64,000 bases of DNA from positions 4,714 to 68,713 of the forward strand of contig CAYUHJ010000011.1 in the NCBI GenBank assembly GCA_964444365.1, read 5' to 3'. Below, one piece after another: positions 7,079 to 14,813 of the stretch. The DNA is from CAYUHJ01 sp964444365. GTDB taxonomy: Bacteria; Planctomycetota; Planctomycetia; Gemmatales; Gemmataceae. The position numbers and the translations under genes are program-made. Every line of letters starts with the position of its first letter. The stretch's first letter is position 1. Under the pieces are notes generated by a model, which saw only the letters and a program-made list of their open reading frames with translations, searched no databases and was not told the origin of the DNA.

Positions 7079-8245
7079 GTGAAGCGTTCTCCCCCTCTTC
7101 GGGTGGCGGTCGTGGTCGGGTCGTCGCTCACCTGGCGGGACCACCTGATGCGCGGGATCGCCGGGTATTCGCACGACCACGGCTGGCACGTGTACGCCGG
7201 GCCGGAGGGGGAGGAAGAAGCGTTCGTTTTCTCGCGGGGGTACCGGTGGGACGGGGTGATCGTTCGCCCGACGACGCCGGCCGTCGTGCGGCGGGTGCAG
7301 CGGCTGGGGGTGCCGGCCGTCGCGGTCGGGTCGGTCCGGCTGCGGGCCGGGACGCTGCCGCGGGTCCGGGTCGATGACGCGGCCCTCGGCCGGACCGCGG
7401 CCCGGCACCTGATGGCGTGCGGGTTGCGGCGGTTCGCCTACTGCGGCCCGTTCGCGCCGGACGCCGAGGACCGCGGCCCGGCGTTCGCGGCGTTCCTCGC
7501 GGAACACGGCTACGAGTGCGAGTTCTTCGCCCCGCGGACCGGCCCGCAGCCGCTCGCGCTGCCGTGGCAGGCCCGCCGCCGGGCGCTCGCGAAGTGGGTC
7601 CGCCGGATCCGCCGGCCGGTCGGGGTGATGACCTGGAACGCGGACGGGGCGTGCGAGCTCGTCGAGGCGTGTTACGCCGCCGGGGTCGCCGTGCCGGACG
7701 AAGTCGCGATCGTGGCCTCTGGCGATGAAACGGCCAAGTGCGAACTGTCGAGTCCGACCGTGACCGCGTTGAACTTTCCTGCCTCGCGCGTCGGATTCGA
7801 GGCGGCCGCGTTGCTCGACCGCCTGATGGCCGGGGAACCGGCCCCCGCCGCCGACGTCCTGGTTCCCGTGCCCGGCGGCTTGATCGTTCGCGGGTCGACG
7901 GCGACCGCCGACCCGGCCGACCGGGAAGTCCACTCCGCCGCCCAGTACATCCGCGAGCACGTATCCGATCCGCTCGACGTGCCGACCGTGGCCGCGCACC
8001 TCCACGTGTCGCGGTCGTGGCTCGAACGGCACTTCCGCCGGGTGCTCGGCCAGTCCCCGCAGGCCGCCATCCGGGAAGCCCGACTGGACCTCGCCCGGCG
8101 GTTGCTCGTCGAAACGGACTGGCCCGCGGCGAAAGTCGCGACGAAGGCGGGTTACCCCACGGCGAGCCATTTTTCGGCGGTGTTCCGTGCCGCGACCGGG
8201 GTCACGCCGGGCGTGTACCGGCAGCAGCAGCGGGCGGCGCGGTAA
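7079..8245 (+). CDS. XylR-like transcription regulator (LacI-type sensor plus AraC HTH)
   Basis: 388 residues. The N-terminal ~270 residues resemble a periplasmic-binding-protein-like sensor: LRVAVVVGSSLTWRDHLMRG, then MACGLRRFAYCG and VPDEVAIVASGDE, as in LacI/GalR and XylR. The last ~100 residues (286-384) are an AraC double helix-turn-helix with HLHVSRSWLERHFRRVLG and ATKAGYPTASHFSAVFR. This order matches xylose-operon regulator XylR of Proteobacteria and many planctomycete homologues, which bind a sugar and activate nearby genes. GTG 7079 sits three bases after GGAGGG; TTG 7064 is the alternative. The DUF1501 cluster lies downstream, but a regulatory link is only a guess. Confidence 0.87.
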   Translation: MKRSPPLRVAVVVGSSLTWRDHLMRGIAGYSHDHGWHVYAGPEGEEEAFVFSRGYRWDGVIVRPTTPAVVRRVQRLGVPAVAVGSVRLRAGTLPRVRVDDAALGRTAARHLMACGLRRFAYCGPFAPDAEDRGPAFAAFLAEHGYECEFFAPRTGPQPLALPWQARRRALAKWVRRIRRPVGVMTWNADGACELVEACYAAGVAVPDEVAIVASGDETAKCELSSPTVTALNFPASRVGFEAAALLDRLMAGEPAPAADVLVPVPGGLIVRGSTATADPADREVHSAAQYIREHVSDPLDVPTVAAHLHVSRSWLERHFRRVLGQSPQAAIREARLDLARRLLVETDWPAAKVATKAGYPTASHFSAVFRAATGVTPGVYRQQQRAAR

Positions 8246-8398
8246 TCGCGGCCGTGACAACCGGGCGACACGTCCGGTCGCTTTTGCCAACAGTTCGCAA
8301 TGGCGTTTCCGGAAATCGTCGGATACCTTTCACACATCCGCCGAAGTTCGCGTCCCGCCGGCCGTCCCGCTGCCCGACCCACCCGCCGAGCCGAACCC

Positions 8399-9790
8399 AT
8401 GTTCCCGCTGCACCCGCCGCGCCCGTCTCGCCGCAGTTTCCTCGCGTTCGGAGCCGCCGGGCTCGTGTCCCTCCGCGGCTGGCAACCGGTCGCCGCGAGC
8501 GGGAAGAAGGCCCGGGCGAAAAGCGTCCTCGTCCTGTTCGAGCAGGGCGGGCTCTCGCACATGGACACCTTCGACCCCAAGCCGGACGCCCCGCTCGAAC
8601 ACCGGTCCCCGTTCAAGCCGATTGCGACGAAGATCCCCGGTGTGCAGTTCACGGAACTGTGCGCGAAGACGGCCGCCGTCGCGGACAAGATCACCGTCGT
8701 CCGGTCGATGACCCAGCCGAAGTCCGGCATCGGGAACAGCCACCCGAAGGGGTCGCAGTACATCTTCAGCGGGGAGGCCCCCGGCGGCCCGGAGGAGATG
8801 CCGGACATCGGCTCGGTCGTGTCGTACCGCCTCGGCACCGCGGCCCGGCACCTGCCGCCGTACATCATGGTCCCCGGCACGAGCGAGCAGCAGGACAACA
8901 CCCGGCTGGGGTTCTTGCCGGCCCCGCACAAGGTGTTCAAGACCGGCGGCCGCCCCGCGGAGCCCGAGTGGACCGTCCCGAACCTGTCTCTCACGGGCAT
9001 CGACGCGGGCCGGTTCAAGGACCGCACGGACCTGCTCAGCAACCTCGACGTCGGCATCCCCGGCATCGAGTCGGCGAAGGACGCCCGGACCCTCGCCGGC
9101 GTCCGCGACCAGGCCGAGGACATGCTCACGAACCCGGCCACCCGAAAAGCCTTCGACCTGAAGGCCGAGACGGCGAAGACCCGCGAGGCCTACGGCACCG
9201 GCCACCGCGGGCAGTGCTACCTGCTCGGCCGCAAGTTGATCGAAGCCGGCGTCCGGTTCGTGACCATCGACTGCCGCGAGCCGTCCTCCCCCAAGTTCCC
9301 CGGCGGCGGGAACATGAACTGGGACCACCACGACGCGATCTATTCCGAGAAGGACACGAACATCAAGGGCGGCGGCCCCGGTGCCGGGCGGTGGGGCATC
9401 GGCACCTGGCCGATGATGGGCAGCACCGATCAGGCCTACGCCGCCCTCATCGCGGACATGGCCGACCGCGGGCTGCTGGCCGACACGCTCGTCTGTCTCG
9501 TGACCGAGTTCGGCCGCACGCCCCGGTTGAACGACCGCAAGGGCCGCGACCACTGGACGCACGCCTTCACCTTCGCGTTCGCCGGGGCGGGCGTGCCGGG
9601 CGGGCAGGTCGTGGGCGAAACGGACAAGGAAGGCGGCTACGTCGTGAGCCCGAACGCCTACACGATCGAGGACTACGCCGCGACCATCTACGAGAAACTC
9701 GGCATCGACCGCGAGAAGCCGCTGTACACCCCCGGCGGCCGGCCGATCGTCCCGGCGAAGGACGGCCACGCGATTCCGGAGCTGGGGTGA
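8399..9790 (+). CDS. DUF1501 protein, Tat-exported
   Basis: 463 residues from ATG 8399; an in-frame ATG at 8300 would put 33 non-signal residues in front. The N-terminus has a twin-arginine motif (SRRSFLAFGAAGL). The body is DUF1501, a sulfatase/alkaline-phosphatase-like fold: SVLVLFEQGGLSHMDTFDPK near the start, NSHPKGSQYIFSG, and near the end LVCLVTEFGRTPRLND and KGRDHWTHAFTFAFAG. DUF1501 proteins are abundant in planctomycetes next to DUF1549/DUF1553 proteins and are thought to act outside the cytoplasm; substrates are unknown. It is separated from the next gene by a family C repeat. Confidence 0.92.
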   Translation: MFPLHPPRPSRRSFLAFGAAGLVSLRGWQPVAASGKKARAKSVLVLFEQGGLSHMDTFDPKPDAPLEHRSPFKPIATKIPGVQFTELCAKTAAVADKITVVRSMTQPKSGIGNSHPKGSQYIFSGEAPGGPEEMPDIGSVVSYRLGTAARHLPPYIMVPGTSEQQDNTRLGFLPAPHKVFKTGGRPAEPEWTVPNLSLTGIDAGRFKDRTDLLSNLDVGIPGIESAKDARTLAGVRDQAEDMLTNPATRKAFDLKAETAKTREAYGTGHRGQCYLLGRKLIEAGVRFVTIDCREPSSPKFPGGGNMNWDHHDAIYSEKDTNIKGGGPGAGRWGIGTWPMMGSTDQAYAALIADMADRGLLADTLVCLVTEFGRTPRLNDRKGRDHWTHAFTFAFAGAGVPGGQVVGETDKEGGYVVSPNAYTIEDYAATIYEKLGIDREKPLYTPGGRPIVPAKDGHAIPELG

Positions 9791-9814
9791 GGCAAAGGCA
9801 ACCCCTCCCCTAAC

Positions 9815-9881
9815 CCCTCCCCGAAGCGGAGAGGGGAACCAGAATCCCAGTGTTGCTCCCCTCCCCGAAACGGAGAGGGGG
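9815..9881. repeat. Family C palindromic element, locus 1
   Basis: Two near-identical hairpins, CCCCTCCCCGAAGCGGAGAG at 9815 and CCCCTCCCCGAAACGGAGAG at 9858, separated by about 20 bases in the 145-bp gap between the DUF1501 and DUF1549/1553 genes. It lies inside a probable operon, so it would form a double hairpin in the mRNA. Confidence 0.7.
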
Positions 9882-9935
9882 AGGCGTTGAGCTACCCCAC
9901 CTTTGCACGCCTGACTACCTCCTTCGGTCTTCCCC

Positions 9936-12900
9936 ATGACTCCGTTCGTCCTCCTCCTCGCGGCCGTCGCGGCACCGCCCCCCGAGGCCCCGACGCGGAT
10001 TGAGGTCCACCCGCCGACGGTCGAACTCGCCTCCGGGCGGGCCGAGTGTCAACTCGTTGTCACCGGTCACTTCCCCGGCGGGGACGTGCGCGACCTGACC
10101 CGCGACGCGAAGTTCACGCCGGACAGCGCGGACGTGTTTACCGTGCGGGACAGCGTGGCGGTTCCGAAGAAGGATGGCAAAGCCCAACTGACCGTCGCCG
10201 TCGCCGGCAAGACGGTCGCCGTACCGGTCGTCGTGTCGAACCAGTCCAAGCCCGACCCCGTCCGGTTCCGGACCGAAACGCAGGCGGTGTTGACCAAGCA
10301 AGGCTGCAGCGGCGGGTCGTGCCACGGCTCGCCGCAAGGGAAGGGCGGGTTCAGCCTGTCGCTGTTCGGCTACGACGCGGCCATGGACGAGGAGAACATC
10401 GTCCGCGGCGGGCTCAGCCGGCGGGTCGACCTCGTCCGGCCCGCCGACAGCCTGCTGCTGAAGAAGCCCCTCATGCGGCTGCCCCACGTCGGCGGGAAGA
10501 AGCTCGCCCCGACTGACGCCGCGTACCGGGTATTCGTCGACTGGATTGCGGGCGGGGCGAAGACCGACGACGCGACTGCCCCGAATTGCTCGGGAATCAC
10601 GGTTTACCCCGGCCCGGCCCGCATCCTGACGGCCCCGCACTGGAAGCAGCAACTCCGCGTTGTCGCCACCTTCGCCGACGGCACCCGCCGGGACGTGACC
10701 GCCATCGCCACCTACGACTCGTCGCACAAGGACGCGGCGACGGCGGACGACCGGGGGCTCGTCACCGGCTTCAAGCGCGGCCAGGCGGCGATCTCGGTGC
10801 GGTATCTCAACCACCTGGAATCGGTCCACTTCACGATCGTCGAGGACGTGCCGGGGTTCCGCTGGCCGGACGCCCCGGAGAACAACTTCATCGACACGCT
10901 CGTTCACGCGAAGCTGAGGCAACTCCGCGTGCCGCCGTCCGACACCTGCGACGACGCGACGTTCCTTCGCCGGGTGTCGCTCGACCTGACGGGGCTGCTG
11001 CCGCCCCCGGCCCGCACGCGGCAGTTCCTTGCTGAAAAGACTTCGGACAAGCGGGCGAAGCTGGTCGACGAACTGCTCGCGTCCGACGAGTTCGCCCGGT
11101 TCTGGGGCAACCGCTCCGCCGACCTGATGCGGATCACGGCGCGGGCGCTGCCCGACGGCCGGGCCGAGCGGTTCGCCGGGTTCCTGGTCGACTCGTACCG
11201 GAAGAACACGCCGTTCGACAAGCTGGTGGCGACAATCTTGACCGCCGCCGGGGACGGGTCCGAGGTGCCGGCGGCGAACTACTTCCTCGCCATCCCGACC
11301 GGCGAAGACCTGACGGAAACGACGGCCCAGCTCTTCATGGGCTCGCGGATCAACTGCGCGAAGTGCCACAACCACCCGTTCGAGAACTGGACGCAGAACG
11401 ACTACTACCGCATCTCCGCGGTGTTCGCCCGGGTCAAGAAGGAGGGGGACGACGTGGTGTTGACCCCGACCGGGGAGACGAAGCACCCGAACTCCGGGCA
11501 GGTGATGACGCCGTTCGCCGCGACCGCCGGGCCGGACGCGAAGGCGGACCGCCGGGCCGCGTTCGCCGCCTGGCTGACGCGGGCGGGCAACCCGTTCTTC
11601 GCCCGTGTCGAAGCGAACCGCATCTGGGCGGGGCTGTTCGGCCGCGGGATCGTGGACCCGGTGGACGACTTCCGCTCGACGAACCCGCCGGCGAACCCGG
11701 AACTGCTGGACGCCCTCGCGGCCGAGTTCGAGAAGTCCGGGTTCGACCGCAAGCACCTCATCCGGGCGATCTGCGCCAGCCGGGCGTACCAGCGCTCGAC
11801 CGCGACGACCCCGCTGAACGCGGACGACGACGTGCTGGCGTCGCACGCCCTGGTCCGCCGACTGTCCGCCGAACAGATCCTCGACGCGGTCGGGCTCGTC
11901 ACCGGCGGGTTGAAGCCGGTCGCCGAGTTGACCGAGGAGTTGAAGAAGCGTCGGGGCGAGTTGGCGGACGCCGAGGCGAAGCTGAACGCGGACTTCGACA
12001 AGTGGGCAGCGACCGCCGGCGAGACGGTCGCCGGGCTGCCGTGGTGGGTCGGCGGGTGGCGGCTCGCCGGGGCGTTCGGGGGGGGCGACAAGGACGCCCA
12101 CGCCGCCGGGTACGCGCCGGAAGCGCCCGACGCGGCCGGGGTCCCCTGGGAGAAGCGGCCGGCGTGGGACGCCGTCAAGGAACTCGACCTGCCGCCGGCG
12201 GCCGGGGCCTACTACCTGTCGCGGAGCGTCTTCACGAAGGACGCGGGGACGGCGGAGATCGTCTTCGGCAAGGACAAGCCGGCCATCAAGCTCTGGGTCG
12301 ACGGCAAGCTCGCGTTCGACTCGAAGTCGAAGGAGTTCGCCAAGCTCGCCGAGGGCGTCACCTGGCGGGTGCCCGTGCCGCTGACACCGGGGCGTCACTC
12401 GCTGCTCGTGAAGCTGACGAAACCTGCGGGGAAGGCCCCGCAGAAGTTCGCGCTGACACCGCCGGGAGGGAAGCCGATCGCGGCGGCGTTCTCCGGGGAA
12501 ATCACCGAACTTCTCGCGATTCCGACGAAGGATCGCACGGCCGAGCAGAAGGCCGCGTTGATGACCGCCCGCCGCGACGGGGACGGCAAGGTCCGCGGAC
12601 TCCGCGACCAGATTCGCAAGCTCGACACGCGAGCCGACTATGCCACCCAGCGGCCCGTCCCGACGGACAGCGACTTCCTCCGGGCGTTCGGCCAACCGCG
12701 GCGCGAAAGCCCGTGCAGTTGCGAACGCACCGCCGAGCCGACCGTCGAACAGGCGCTGCAGCTGCTGAACGGCCCGGTCGTGTCCGCACGGGTGACGGCC
12801 GCCGCGGGGNNNNNNNNNNCGAAGTTGCCCGACGACAAGTTGACCGAGGACCTCTACCTCGCCGCGTTCGCCCGGCTCCCGACCGCGGCCGAGTCGGCGA

Positions 12901-13001
12901 AGGTGGCGGCGCACCTGAAGAAGGCCGGCGACCGTCCGGAAGCCGTCCGCGATGTCGTGTGGGCCGTGCTGAACACCCGCGAATTCCTGCTCCAACACTG
13001 A
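9936..13001 (+). CDS. DUF1549/DUF1553 (PSD1-type) protein with Ig-like domains
   Basis: 1021 residues, predicted secreted. After a short signal come an Ig-like domain (about 18-105), a PSCyt-like domain with the atypical haem motif GCSGGSCHG (C-x4-CH, about 123-131), and a second Big-type domain (about 215-305). DUF1549 spans about 320-520 (LRRVSLDLTGLLPPPARTRQ; CAKCHNHPFENWT has a CxxCH). DUF1553 fills the rest (NRIWAGLFGRGIVDPVDDFR, AICASRAYQRST) with an inserted beta-rich segment at about 720-840. Ten N near residue 958 interrupt the C-terminus. The partner DUF1501 gene is upstream and a cytochrome-WD40 gene starts 7 bases downstream, the standard planctomycete trio. The biochemical role is unknown. 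Confidence 0.92.
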   Translation: MTPFVLLLAAVAAPPPEAPTRIEVHPPTVELASGRAECQLVVTGHFPGGDVRDLTRDAKFTPDSADVFTVRDSVAVPKKDGKAQLTVAVAGKTVAVPVVVSNQSKPDPVRFRTETQAVLTKQGCSGGSCHGSPQGKGGFSLSLFGYDAAMDEENIVRGGLSRRVDLVRPADSLLLKKPLMRLPHVGGKKLAPTDAAYRVFVDWIAGGAKTDDATAPNCSGITVYPGPARILTAPHWKQQLRVVATFADGTRRDVTAIATYDSSHKDAATADDRGLVTGFKRGQAAISVRYLNHLESVHFTIVEDVPGFRWPDAPENNFIDTLVHAKLRQLRVPPSDTCDDATFLRRVSLDLTGLLPPPARTRQFLAEKTSDKRAKLVDELLASDEFARFWGNRSADLMRITARALPDGRAERFAGFLVDSYRKNTPFDKLVATILTAAGDGSEVPAANYFLAIPTGEDLTETTAQLFMGSRINCAKCHNHPFENWTQNDYYRISAVFARVKKEGDDVVLTPTGETKHPNSGQVMTPFAATAGPDAKADRRAAFAAWLTRAGNPFFARVEANRIWAGLFGRGIVDPVDDFRSTNPPANPELLDALAAEFEKSGFDRKHLIRAICASRAYQRSTATTPLNADDDVLASHALVRRLSAEQILDAVGLVTGGLKPVAELTEELKKRRGELADAEAKLNADFDKWAATAGETVAGLPWWVGGWRLAGAFGGGDKDAHAAGYAPEAPDAAGVPWEKRPAWDAVKELDLPPAAGAYYLSRSVFTKDAGTAEIVFGKDKPAIKLWVDGKLAFDSKSKEFAKLAEGVTWRVPVPLTPGRHSLLVKLTKPAGKAPQKFALTPPGGKPIAAAFSGEITELLAIPTKDRTAEQKAALMTARRDGDGKVRGLRDQIRKLDTRADYATQRPVPTDSDFLRAFGQPRRESPCSCERTAEPTVEQALQLLNGPVVSARVTAAAGXXXXKLPDDKLTEDLYLAAFARLPTAAESAKVAAHLKKAGDRPEAVRDVVWAVLNTREFLLQH
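12810..12819. other. Assembly gap (10 N)
   Basis: Exactly ten N in the DUF1553 C-terminal region. The frame is open across it, but relatives as I recall them have more residues between the ALQLLNGP motif and the EDLYLAAFARLP motif, so the true gap is probably longer than 10 bases. Confidence 0.97.
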
Positions 13002-13008
13002 GCCGCCC

Positions 13009-14409
13009 ATGACCCGCTTCTCACTCCTTGTCTTGCTCCTCATGGCCCCGGTCGCGTCCGCCGCGGAACCGAGCTTCTCCGCGGACGTGGCCCCCGTGCT
13101 CGCCAACCGCTGCCTGAGTTGCCACGCCGGGCAGAAGGCCCGCGGCGGGTACCACGCGAACACCTTCGCCGAACTGCTGACCGCGGGGAAGTCCGGGGAA
13201 ACGCCGGTGGTGCCGGGTAAGCCGGAGAACTCCGAACTCTACCTCCGGCTCGTCGACCCCGACCCGGCGGTGCGGATGCCGCCCGATGACACCCCGCTGT
13301 CACCGGCCGAGGCGGATGCGGTGAAGAAGTGGATCGCCGCCGGGGCGAAGTTCGACGGGCCGGACAAGACCGCCGCGGTGAGGTCGTACCTGCCCCCGCG
13401 GGTCCACCCCGCCGCCCCGGACAAGTACCCGGCCCCGCTGCCGGTGTTCGCGGTCGCGTTCGCCCCGGACGGCTCCGAACTGGCTGTCGGCGGCGTCAAC
13501 GAAGTCACGGTCTGGGACGCGAAGTCCGGCAAGCTCGTCCGCCGGCTGCCGGGTTTCCCGGACCGCATCCAGGCCCTCGCGTACTCCGCGGACGGCAAGA
13601 AACTCCTCGTCGGCGGCGGAACGCCTGGCGAGTACGGGGAAGTCGCGGTCGCCGACCCGAGCAAGCCCGGCCCGCGGAAAGTGCTCGGCGTCTTCGACGA
13701 CCTCGTCCTCGGCGTGGCGTTCTCCGCGGATGAGTCCGCGGTCGCCGCGGGCGGGGCCGACCGCTCCGTCCGCGTCTACTCCGCCGCGGACGGCAAGGAA
13801 CGCTGGCGGGCCGGGTTCCACGCGGACTGGGTGACCGGCGTGGCGTTCAGCCCGGACGGCAAGTACGTCGCGTCCAGCAGCAAGGACCGCACGGTAAAGG
13901 TGCTGGAGGCGGGGACGGGGAAGATCTACACGACGTACAACGGCCACCGCCGGCAGTTCGGCTCGCACACCGGACAGTTCGAGGTGTCGGCCGTCGCGTT
14001 CGATGCGGCCGGGAACGCGTACTCGGCCGGGGCCGGGAACGCGGTCCGCGTCTGGCAGCCGGAAAAGGCCCACGACGAGAACGGCAGCGCGATCGACATG
14101 GAAGCCCGGTTCGCCAAGGACGGGCACACGAAGTACCTGGACTACACGTCGGCCCGCCCGGTGTTCGCGCTGGCCCTGGCTGGCGGCAAGGTCTACACGG
14201 CGTCCGGGGACGGCAAGGTCCGCGAACACGACCCCGCCACGAAGACAGTGACGCGCGAGTACCCCGGGGGCAGGGACTGGCTGTACGCCGTCTCCGCGAA
14301 GGCGAACCGCGTCGCCGCCGCCGGGTTCGACGGCAAGGTCCGGGTGTGGAACGCCGCGACGGGGGAGGTCGTGGCGACGTTCGCGGCCGTTCCGGGGCTC
14401 CCGAACTGA
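13009..14409 (+). CDS. Cytochrome c (PSCyt1-type) fused to WD40 repeats
   Basis: 466 residues with a Sec signal (ending near SAAEPSFSADV). A PSCyt1-type haem domain follows, with CLSCH at about 36-40 and the distal Met in RMPPDDTPLSPAE; KKWIAAGAKF closes it. From about residue 145 to the end are WD40 repeats (for example VTVWDAKSGKLV and GVAFSPDGKYVASSSKDRTV), forming a beta-propeller. The gene starts 7 bases after the DUF1549/1553 gene, which indicates cotranscription. This domain combination is characteristic of planctomycetes; the electron partner is unknown. Confidence 0.92.
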   Translation: MTRFSLLVLLLMAPVASAAEPSFSADVAPVLANRCLSCHAGQKARGGYHANTFAELLTAGKSGETPVVPGKPENSELYLRLVDPDPAVRMPPDDTPLSPAEADAVKKWIAAGAKFDGPDKTAAVRSYLPPRVHPAAPDKYPAPLPVFAVAFAPDGSELAVGGVNEVTVWDAKSGKLVRRLPGFPDRIQALAYSADGKKLLVGGGTPGEYGEVAVADPSKPGPRKVLGVFDDLVLGVAFSADESAVAAGGADRSVRVYSAADGKERWRAGFHADWVTGVAFSPDGKYVASSSKDRTVKVLEAGTGKIYTTYNGHRRQFGSHTGQFEVSAVAFDAAGNAYSAGAGNAVRVWQPEKAHDENGSAIDMEARFAKDGHTKYLDYTSARPVFALALAGGKVYTASGDGKVREHDPATKTVTREYPGGRDWLYAVSAKANRVAAAGFDGKVRVWNAATGEVVATFAAVPGLPN

Positions 14410-14514
14410 TCCCCGTTCCGCGGGTTGGTCCCCCTGCACCACCCGACGCCCCCGCGAGGCGGGTCGACCGTCGGTCCGACAGAGCGACGCAGAGATTCAA
14501 GTTCGGGCGATTCA

Positions 14515-14614
14515 TTAGGTCACTCGCTCCGCGAGTGACTGCGCGTCAGCACTCGAAAACGAGTGATGCGTTCTCGGGACATGAGCCCGCAACTCGCGGA
14601 GCGAGTTGCCTACT
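14515..14614. repeat. MITE-like element, family A, copy 2
   Basis: The same terminal inverted repeats as at 206-326 (TTAGGTCACTCGCTCCGCGA ... GAGTTGCCTA) and the same inner CTCGAAAACGAG and GAGCCCGCAACTCGCGGAGC segments, but about 20 bases shorter in the middle. It occupies part of the 404-bp gap 14410-14813; the rest of that gap holds only a weak promoter candidate. Confidence 0.75.
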
Positions 14615-14652
14615 TTCACGCACTGCGTCGCCCCGGCGGTCCGATTTGCCGC

Positions 14653-14681
14653 TTGACACGTCTCTTTCTTCACGCTATTTC
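14653..14681 (+). promoter_or_regulatory. Weak promoter candidate before the FlgI-like gene
   Basis: A perfect TTGACA (14653-14658) is followed by 17 bases and TATTTC. The -10 matches the consensus at only three positions. It lies 133 bases before the start codon. Confidence 0.3.
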
Positions 14682-14813
14682 CCGCCCCGATTCACGGATC
14701 ACACTTGCCGTCCACGGCGGAACGCCGGCCGCGGGGGTGCCGTCACCGGCACCGGTTCGGGGGAACCGGAACCCGCACGCCGACCGCGCGGACCGCTCAC
14801 AGGGGGGAACCAG

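Noticed and set aside
7738..9813. Plus-strand frame of 691 codons overlapping the regulator and DUF1501 genes
   Set aside because: Arg/Pro/Gly-rich translation in the wrong frame relative to two clear genes.
9915..13163. Open reading frame of 1082 codons on the minus strand
   Set aside because: Antisense to the DUF1549/DUF1553 gene; composition is arginine- and glycine-rich with no recognisable motif. It is a GC-driven shadow.
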